Assembly: GCF_000518605.1 (NCBI RefSeq)
Contig: NZ_JADX01000005.1
Location: 310,001-374,000, forward strand
Length of the DNA stretch: 64,000 bases
Reading direction: 5' to 3'
From: Shewanella fidelis ATCC BAA-318
Lineage (GTDB): Bacteria; Pseudomonadota; Gammaproteobacteria; Enterobacterales; Shewanellaceae
Part shown: piece after piece, positions 58,339 through 64,000 of the stretch
How the letters are laid out: every line of letters starts with the position of its first letter
Numbering within the stretch: position 1 is the stretch's first letter
Made by a program: the position numbers and the translations under genes
The notes under the pieces: model-generated
The model's database searches: none
Told to the model about the DNA's origin: nothing
Seen by the model: only the letters and a program-made list of their open reading frames with translations

Positions 58339-58878
58339 TTACCAGATGTAACCATAGCTTAAGCCTATCGAGTCAGCTCCGTCATTATGGCTTGCGAGGT
58401 CGGCATTAGAGTAGTGCATGATAAATAGCCCGATACGGTGCTTATTACTGAGCACTACGCCTATGGCTAATTTATCTTCAAATAGCCAATGTGAACCTAA
58501 GTTACGGTCGAGGTAATGACTATTCTCAAAATAGGCCGCACCAATGCCGAACTCAATAAATATTGATATAGGTTGGCTGTCCCACAAATACTGGAATATT
58601 GGATTAATACTGACGACATGATTATGACGGTTGTTAATGCCTTGCCAGCGTTGCATAGAGGCTTCCAGCCTTAAATCTAAATTATACCGCTGTAAAAACT
58701 CATCAAAATGAGTGAGATCTTGTGCATAAGATAGCCGCCAGCTATCACCTTGCTGCATGCTACTTTTTTTCGTAGGAACAACTCCGTAAGCCAATTCAAA
58801 ACTAGTGTTAGCCAAGCAAGGTATCGTGCATAGAAATAAGCTGAGAAGTAGCAATATGAGCAGAGTGATTTTCACCAT
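58339..58878 (-). CDS. pagL: Lipid A 3-O-deacylase (PagL-like)
   Basis: From ATG 58878 the product has about 179 residues with a signal peptide (ITLLILLLLSLFLCTIPCLA) and an outer-membrane beta-barrel of about 150 residues ending in an aromatic residue (YGYIW). The C-terminal MHYSNADLASHNDGADSIGLSYGY carries the His-Ser pair and downstream acid residues expected for PagL. PagL removes the 3-position acyl chain of lipid A in the outer membrane, which lowers its recognition by host or environmental factors. AGGAG precedes the start. Confidence 0.83.
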   Translation of the reverse strand: MVKITLLILLLLSLFLCTIPCLANTSFELAYGVVPTKKSSMQQGDSWRLSYAQDLTHFDEFLQRYNLDLRLEASMQRWQGINNRHNHVVSINPIFQYLWDSQPISIFIEFGIGAAYFENSHYLDRNLGSHWLFEDKLAIGVVLSNKHRIGLFIMHYSNADLASHNDGADSIGLSYGYIW

Positions 58879-59160
58879 AACTCCTACAGGCAAAGCCAAT
58901 CGTTAATAATACGGCGAATGACATTAAGGTTAGCTGCTTGTAGGCAGAAGTGAAAACTCCTTAGCTGACATTTATATCAAGGCTTTAGCGGTTATCACCT
59001 GCTAGCAATTATTTACTATAAATCGCGACTTATAGTGAACTGCATTTCATCTTGTGCTAAAAATGTCGTCTTACTATAGGGTTACAAATTACTGCTGTTA
59101 ACTCATCCCAAAATCGACAAGGGGTGTTGAGCTGAATATTTAGCACTGCTATGCGGTGTT

Positions 59161-60387
59161 ATGCATTTAATTCGGTTTATATTGAGGTCTACTTTGTCTG
59201 CTTTTTACCATAGTTGTCGCTATTTCCTGTTGCCGGTTTTGTTTGTGGCTGGAGCATTGGGAGCCATCTCTTTCTATCAAGTGAATTTGCAGCAGTGGCA
59301 GCAGATCATCGATCAACTTCCCTATTGGCTGTTGAGTGCAGCCATCATTATCGCATTGCAGTTTAATCGCAGCCGCCTAGGGTATTTGGCGCTATTGCTA
59401 CTGGGATACTATTTCTACAGCACCAAACTTGCCAGCGGCGCAGAACAGCAACAATATTGGCAACAAATACTGCTAGGCGGTGGTTTAGTGATCAGCTGGT
59501 TTGCCTTTATCAAAGATAGGGGCGTATGGTCTCCGCACTTTTTTGTGCGCTTAGTTGGCATTACTTTGTGTATGGCTGCTGGGTTTGCCTGGGTGTGGTT
59601 TAATGCCGAGTACCAACAGCAGTTGAATGACTATTTGCCCGCGAATGGCCAGATTAACTTTCGAGTGTTATTGCCTTTGTATTTGTGCGTCTCATTAGTT
59701 TGGATCCTTAGCTTATGGCGAGCAAACTTAGTTCATACCTCAATCTTTATTAGTTTGGTTTTATGGGGAGCACACTTTCTTGCACCTGAGTTAGTGACAC
59801 TATCAGTATCAATGACCCTACTGGCTGCGCTGTATATATTAACGGTACTGAGTGACTCTTATTTCTTAGCTTATCGAGACGAGTTAACTGGGCTGGCATC
59901 GCGCCGAGCATTATTCAATTTAGTGCTGTCGTTAGGGCGCAAGTACAGTGTTGCTATGGTCGATATTGATCACTTTAAGAAGTTTAACGATACCTATGGT
60001 CATGATGTTGGTGATCAAGTATTAAAACTGGTTGCTAGCAAGATCGCTGCAGTTCGTGGCGGTGGCAAAGCCTTTCGATATGGTGGTGAGGAGTTCACTA
60101 TCATCTTTTCCCGAAAAGATGTGTCTGCGGTATTAGCGCATCTTGAAGCTGTGCGAGAAGCGGTTGAGGATTATGATATTGTGCTGCGTGATGAAAAACG
60201 TAAGACACAGTCTAGAGCAACACGAAGCAAAGAGCAGAGCCGCAATCAATATAAAACCGTTAGTGTTACTATATCCATAGGGGTTGCTGAGCATGAAAAT
60301 GGTGAGACTTTTGAGCAAACCATGAAGCGTTCAGATCAAGCCTTGTATAAGGCTAAGAAGAAAGGCCGTAACCAAGTGTGTAGCTAG
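59161..60387 (+). CDS. Membrane-bound diguanylate cyclase (GGDEF)
   Basis: The 408-residue protein has about seven or eight N-terminal membrane helices (to about residue 235) without a recognised sensor domain, then a GGDEF domain: DELTGLASRRALF, MVDIDHFKKFNDTYGHDVGD, active site FRYGGEEF and SIGVAE. The active-site form GGEEF is normally active. A basic insert (KRKTQSRATRSKEQSRNQ) interrupts the domain before the last strand. It makes cyclic di-GMP. No RxxD inhibitory site is evident before the active site. Confidence 0.9.
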   Translation: MHLIRFILRSTLSAFYHSCRYFLLPVLFVAGALGAISFYQVNLQQWQQIIDQLPYWLLSAAIIIALQFNRSRLGYLALLLLGYYFYSTKLASGAEQQQYWQQILLGGGLVISWFAFIKDRGVWSPHFFVRLVGITLCMAAGFAWVWFNAEYQQQLNDYLPANGQINFRVLLPLYLCVSLVWILSLWRANLVHTSIFISLVLWGAHFLAPELVTLSVSMTLLAALYILTVLSDSYFLAYRDELTGLASRRALFNLVLSLGRKYSVAMVDIDHFKKFNDTYGHDVGDQVLKLVASKIAAVRGGGKAFRYGGEEFTIIFSRKDVSAVLAHLEAVREAVEDYDIVLRDEKRKTQSRATRSKEQSRNQYKTVSVTISIGVAEHENGETFEQTMKRSDQALYKAKKKGRNQVCS

Positions 60388-60416
60388 TTTGAACTTATAT
60401 CTATGGCAGGTAAACA

Positions 60417-60851
60417 ATGAGCGACAACATTAGTATTGCACTGCCTTCATTGATCCACAGAGTAGGGCGTGAGCCGATAAAATATGCGCAATGCCTAGCT
60501 AAGCATTGTCACTGTGAGTTAAAGCGTGTGCGTCGTTCGCGCAACTGGGCGTTAACTGGAGTGCCGTTTGCAGTGCAGCAACTTAGCGCACAGCTGAAGG
60601 CATCATGCTTAAACTCTTCGCAGATCAATGCTGCAGATAAGCTAACGTTCAACCCAGATAAATTGAGCTATCTAATTAAAAAAATCGATACCGCGCTGCT
60701 TACTCACGCAGATAAGTTAGAGCCGCTACCAGCAAAGTTAACTCGTTTAATCTCAGCAAACCCCAATATTACCTTGGCAGAGCTAATGCATTTGACAGAG
60801 TGCAGTTTGAGCGAGGCCAGAGCCGCTAGATTTGCAGCTGACTCTTGGTAG
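60417..60851 (+). CDS. RRF_GI-type small basic protein
   Basis: The 144-residue protein begins SIALPSLIHRVGREPIKYAQ and continues CELKRVRRSRNWALTG, matching proteins annotated as 'ribosome recycling factor family' in Vibrio and Shewanella. It is not a canonical RRF (185 residues, three-helix bundle), so a real recycling role is doubtful; a nucleic-acid- or ribosome-binding role fits its basic N-terminal half. It follows the diguanylate cyclase by 29 bp and is probably co-transcribed. Confidence 0.65.
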   Translation: MSDNISIALPSLIHRVGREPIKYAQCLAKHCHCELKRVRRSRNWALTGVPFAVQQLSAQLKASCLNSSQINAADKLTFNPDKLSYLIKKIDTALLTHADKLEPLPAKLTRLISANPNITLAELMHLTECSLSEARAARFAADSW

Positions 60852-60861
60852 CCAGCGAGTA

Positions 60862-61776
60862 CTAACTTGAACTGATAGGCCTTAGCGTATCGGCATAGAG
60901 CTTAGTTACAAATTCAATAAATGCTTTAACTTTAGGGATTTTGCCGCGACTTTTAGGGTATAGCGCATAAACATCAACACCTTTTAACCCCCATTGCGGT
61001 AGTACTTGCACAAGTTTTCCTGTCTCGATGGCTGTTTTGCATAGGTAGTCTGGTAATACTCCTACGCCTAAACCATCAATGATAGCCTGTTCGAGCATGG
61101 CATAGTCATTAACAAGTAAGCGTGGCTTTTGCTTAATAAGCTGCTGCTCTCCCTTATCTGAAATCACAGCTAGACGTGGATCATTATTGGTTGGATTGAT
61201 AACTAATAATTGATGTTCTGCCAGTGAAGCAAGATCAATTAGTTGAGTATTATTGGCTAAGTATTTTGGGCTTGCATAGAAGTGGCGGCGAATATGACCA
61301 AGTTTTTTGGCAATTAAATTTGAGTCGTCTAGCTGACCAATACGGATCACCACATCAAAACCCTCTTCGATGAAATCGACTCGTCGATTTATCAAACTCA
61401 GTTGCAGGTTTAGTTCTGGATACTGACGCATAAAGCTTGTCAGAGCCGGTCGTAACACTTGCTGACCAGTGGCAATGGATGCACCAATTTTTAAGTCACC
61501 TTTATACTGATGCAATAACTCTGATACTGAGGCGGTAGCAAGTTCCCGTTCCTCGTGTACACGTTTGCAGTGTACTAAAAATCGTTTACCCGCTTCGGTT
61601 AAATGTTGCGAACGAGTAGAGCGTTCAAGCAAGGTGATACCTAATCCAGTCTCTAAACGCGAGACTTTGCGGCTTAAATTAGCTTTTGGGATCCCAAGCT
61701 GATCTGCGGCTAAGGTAAAACTACCGCTTTCAACTACCTGCAAAAAAGCCAACATATCGTTTAAGTCATAACTCAT
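60862..61776 (-). CDS. LysR-family regulator (YhaJ-like)
   Basis: From ATG 61776 the protein has 304 residues: an N-terminal winged helix-turn-helix (LNDMLAFLQVVESGSFTLAADQLGIPKANLSRKVSRLE) and a periplasmic-binding-protein-like effector domain. It is divergent from the pirin gene at 61903, the same pairing as yhaJ-yhaK in E. coli, so it probably controls that gene. The effector is unknown. Confidence 0.88.
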   Translation of the reverse strand: MSYDLNDMLAFLQVVESGSFTLAADQLGIPKANLSRKVSRLETGLGITLLERSTRSQHLTEAGKRFLVHCKRVHEERELATASVSELLHQYKGDLKIGASIATGQQVLRPALTSFMRQYPELNLQLSLINRRVDFIEEGFDVVIRIGQLDDSNLIAKKLGHIRRHFYASPKYLANNTQLIDLASLAEHQLLVINPTNNDPRLAVISDKGEQQLIKQKPRLLVNDYAMLEQAIIDGLGVGVLPDYLCKTAIETGKLVQVLPQWGLKGVDVYALYPKSRGKIPKVKAFIEFVTKLYADTLRPISSS

Positions 61777-61902
61777 TATATTGTTGTTATAAATGAAATA
61801 GTGATACCAACTTATCACTATTTATCAAACAATTCAGCCAGCTTATTATTTATTTAACGCAGAAAAACAGTATAAATATTAATTAAATTAAGGTGGTATA
61901 AC

Positions 61903-62595
61903 ATGGAAGTACTAAACAGAGATTCAATTCCTTTAGGTGGTTTCGCAGGTTTAATTGAGCATAGACTCATCACAGACACACGTGTTTTTGGTGAGCGTAA
62001 GCCATCTCATACCGCAGAAGGCTTAGGTAACTTTGTGTTTCTTGCTGATGCAGTTTATAAGCCATTCGGTGAAACCCAGATGCACTCCCATCATGAGATT
62101 GACGTGATCTCGGTGATGATGAGCGGGCGGGTTAAGCACCAAGGTTCGTTAGAGCATGGCCAAGATCTCGTGGCTGGAGAGGTTCAGGTACAACGAGCTG
62201 GAGGCGAGGGGTTTTCTCATAATGAAATTAATCCTGACAATAATCAAAATCGTTTATTACAGCTTTGGGTGTTACCTGATGAGGCTGGTCAAGCTGCGGG
62301 CTATAAGCATTATGTACTCAAGCCTCAGGGGATAACCCGGATCTATGGTGGTGATAAGGCGCAAACGGCAACGTTTGATAGCAAAACCGTCATTGATATT
62401 GCCAGATTAGATAAAGGCGAGTCACTCGACTTCCAACAACAAAGCTTAATTTATGTTACCGCTGGTCAAATAGAGCTTAGTGATAACGAACAGACTTACC
62501 AAGCTAAAGACGGTGACTTAATAAGAACAGAGCAAGTTAACCTGATCGCAAATACTCAAGCGGAGTTAATTGTCGTTAGGCATAACAACGCTTAA
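61903..62595 (+). CDS. yhaK: Pirin-family bicupin (YhaK-like)
   Basis: The 230-residue cytoplasmic protein has the pirin N-terminal cupin with metal-ligand histidines MHSHHEID and the later EGFSHNE. YhaK of E. coli has this length and lies next to the LysR gene yhaJ, as here. Pirins bind iron or similar metals; some have quercetinase activity, and YhaK responds to redox stress in E. coli. The divergent LysR gene is 126 bp away. Confidence 0.85.
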   Translation: MEVLNRDSIPLGGFAGLIEHRLITDTRVFGERKPSHTAEGLGNFVFLADAVYKPFGETQMHSHHEIDVISVMMSGRVKHQGSLEHGQDLVAGEVQVQRAGGEGFSHNEINPDNNQNRLLQLWVLPDEAGQAAGYKHYVLKPQGITRIYGGDKAQTATFDSKTVIDIARLDKGESLDFQQQSLIYVTAGQIELSDNEQTYQAKDGDLIRTEQVNLIANTQAELIVVRHNNA

Positions 62596-62639
62596 GTCGC
62601 GGCTATTTAGCGCCCCCTATAAGCTTACAGGAGCCTTAT

Positions 62640-62852
62640 ATGAAACAGCCAAACCGTCATGTTATAGCCCTTATTAATTATTTAGTGTTAGTGCCGTTGG
62701 TTTACTTTATACCGAAATGGATGAACCCCCATTTACCTGAGGATATGTGGTTACAAGTCGCGGCGAATGTAGCAGTGATAGTGGTGATAATTTCATATCT
62801 AGTGATGCCGTTGCTGAGCAAGCTAAACCAGCACTTTCAGCCAAAGGCCTAA
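62640..62852 (+). CDS. Small inner-membrane protein
   Basis: The 70-residue protein has two hydrophobic helices (ALINYLVLVPLVYFI and VAANVAVIVVIISYLVMPLL) joined by a short Pro/Asp loop, with basic ends. CAGGAG lies upstream of the ATG. It is 44 bp after the pirin gene and may share its transcript. No family recognised. Confidence 0.65.
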   Translation: MKQPNRHVIALINYLVLVPLVYFIPKWMNPHLPEDMWLQVAANVAVIVVIISYLVMPLLSKLNQHFQPKA

Positions 62853-63018
62853 CTCTGAAGTGAACTAATTAATATAGGAAGTTGAGCTACTCAGTGCCGT
62901 TAAATTCTTGCTGAGCGACCAAATCTTTATACTAATTGGTATAAATAGGCCTGTGTAGGCCTAATATTTCAAGTTGACGCAGGTAAATTCATCTAATGCT
63001 ATCAAGCTTGATAGGCTC

Positions 63019-63207
63019 TTAGATTAAGTTGCTAGCAATATGCGATAGGTGCTGTTCTAGTTCATCTTCAGTCGTTGGTAACGATGCCAGTTCAAATGTG
63101 AGTGGCTTGCTACCGTTAAGCATGAATACTGAGCTTTCACCGTGATCATAGTGAAACCATTTTCCATTTACACATAAGTCGGTATAACAATTTGGTAGGA
63201 GTTCCAT
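63019..63207 (-). CDS. Small acidic protein of unknown function
   Basis: The 62-residue product MELLPNCYTDLCVNGKW... has AAAGG before its ATG, a plausible amphipathic C-terminal helix and two cysteines near the N-terminus. A minus-strand TATAAA (63296-63301) and an FNR-type site lie upstream in a position that could drive it. Short length keeps confidence moderate. Confidence 0.5.
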   Translation of the reverse strand: MELLPNCYTDLCVNGKWFHYDHGESSVFMLNGSKPLTFELASLPTTEDELEQHLSHIASNLI

Positions 63208-63279
63208 AGGGTACCTTTATCTATATTTAGGTTTCATTATTATTTGTGTGAGCTTGGCTTGAGACAAAGAATGCACGCG

Positions 63280-63295
63280 TGTGATCAAGCTCACC
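63280..63295. promoter_or_regulatory. CRP-like site
   Basis: TGTGATCAAGCTCACC has both CRP half-sites with the normal six-base spacing; only the last base departs from TGTGA-N6-TCACA. Confidence 0.6.
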
Positions 63296-63326
63296 TTTAT
63301 ATGACCCGAAAAGCGCTAGGGGCTTA

Positions 63327-63340
63327 TTGATCTAAATCAA
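63327..63340. promoter_or_regulatory. Consensus FNR/EtrA site
   Basis: TTGATCTAAATCAA is a perfect FNR palindrome (TTGAT-N4-ATCAA). EtrA, the Shewanella FNR homologue, recognises this form. Candidate -10 boxes lie on both sides: TATAAA at 63296-63301 (minus) and 63381-63386 (plus). Confidence 0.65.
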
Positions 63341-63656
63341 CACTAATAAACATAATTGCTGCCAACTTTTAATTTGGCGATATAAATCTCTGTTTGTTGT
63401 GATTTTAACATTGTTTGCTGGGGTTTTATTTTGTCTAATTCTGTTTGTTAGTTGTTCATTCTTTTTGTGATTGTTTTGTTGATTCGATTAACTCGTTTCA
63501 TTACGCCAATCTCGCTGGACTCTAATTTTTGGCAGAAAAACTTAACTTGAGTGGCTTTGTTTAAACTTGTTCGTTGTTGTCAACGTATCAAGGTTTAACT
63601 CAGTTTTTGCTCAGCAAAAGCTTGTGCTCTTTCATTTAGCTGATAGTGAGTTTTTT
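63341..63656. other. AT-rich segment after the FNR site, no clear gene
   Basis: These 316 bp are T-rich and lack a convincing ORF before ATG 63657. A leader or small RNA starting near 63393 (plus) is possible but unsupported beyond the TATAAA at 63381. Confidence 0.35.
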
Positions 63657-63911
63657 ATGTCTTTATCGAAACACTTAGTGGTATTTAATCATGTGCTGAC
63701 AAAGGGGATCAATCGAGATGGAAAATACTATCTTGATGGTTTGAGTGCTTGGCATGATGTAGATGGCTATACCTGTTATTTGGGCTACCAAGATCTGGTG
63801 ATGACGCTATTTTTTCATGGTCGTTTTGCCTATGACTACCAAAAGCGCCTTACCTACAACGACTTCAATGCACTTATCGAGCAACGCTTTAGGCAGCTTA
63901 ATCAAAGATAA
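63657..63911 (+). CDS. Small protein of unknown function
   Basis: The frame opens at 63567, but ATG 63657, with GTGAG a few bases upstream, gives a compact 84-residue protein that starts MSLSKHLVVFNHVLTKGINR. It is Tyr/Asp/His-rich and has no signal peptide. It may be driven by the FNR/CRP region about 320 bp upstream. No family recognised. Confidence 0.55.
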   Translation: MSLSKHLVVFNHVLTKGINRDGKYYLDGLSAWHDVDGYTCYLGYQDLVMTLFFHGRFAYDYQKRLTYNDFNALIEQRFRQLNQR

Positions 63912-64000
63912 CATTCATAAGCTGCAACCAATTGTGTAGTTTAAGGCTAGCAGTAAAAGGTGAACCTTAGCTGCAGTTTGTGCGTATTTTTGCATACAAG

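Overview
The window looks like chromosomal DNA of a marine gammaproteobacterium, most likely Shewanella or a close relative. This rests on the order zapA/6S RNA, ygfB, ubiH, ubiI, gcvT-gcvH-gcvP, on NhaD, a DUF3083-type protein, an RRF_GI-type protein, an NapC/TorC-type multihaem cytochrome, and secreted chitin-directed enzymes. The genus is an inference from gene content and order. I see no insertion sequence, prophage, tRNA, rRNA or CRISPR array.

Layout. 1-5 kb: a large membrane protein (cut by the window edge) overlaps a glycerophosphodiesterase-like lipoprotein gene; next to them lie two tandem paralogous small secreted proteins and a decayed copy of the lipoprotein gene's 5' end, left by a local duplication. 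5-6.4 kb: zapA and, downstream on the same strand, 6S RNA (ssrS), followed by seven tandem units of about 103 bp, each with an intrinsic-terminator hairpin and a copy of the 6S 3' end. 6.7-15.4 kb: ygfB, the ubiquinone hydroxylases ubiH and ubiI, and the glycine cleavage genes, with structured repeats in the long gcvT-gcvH gap. 15.7-21.4 kb: an unrecognised protein, a truncated paralog, glutathione-dependent formaldehyde oxidation (frmA, fghA) and type II NADH dehydrogenase.

21.6-27.7 kb is an AT-rich accessory stretch of secreted or lipoprotein unknowns, a small HTH regulator and a MerC-domain membrane protein. 27.7-42.3 kb carries secreted enzymes: a large modular GH19 chitinase, a subtilisin-like protease with PKD and chitin-binding modules, an endonuclease/exonuclease/phosphatase-family lipoprotein and a metzincin-like lipoprotein, mixed with small cytoplasmic unknowns (phosphatase, DUF6985-like, DUF1963-like, Imm11-like). 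Chitinase and protease share chitin-binding modules, which suggests attack on chitin-protein composites.

42.3-52.6 kb: a deaminase, an M20 peptidase, then a divergent respiratory pair (Tor/Dms-type molybdoenzyme carrying its own C-terminal haem domain, and a TorC-like pentahaem cytochrome) bracketed by two identical 34-bp terminators; then NhaD, an NRAMP transporter and a GNAT acetyltransferase. 52.7-64 kb: Bax preceded by a heptanucleotide microsatellite, a YdjM-type membrane protein, a chemoreceptor, DUF3083, PagL, a diguanylate cyclase, an RRF_GI protein, a YhaJ-like LysR regulator divergent from a YhaK-like pirin, and small unknowns beside near-consensus CRP and FNR sites.

The most unusual items are the terminator-bearing repeat array behind 6S RNA, the haem-tailed molybdoenzyme in its terminator-bracketed cassette, the microsatellite before bax, and several long palindromes.
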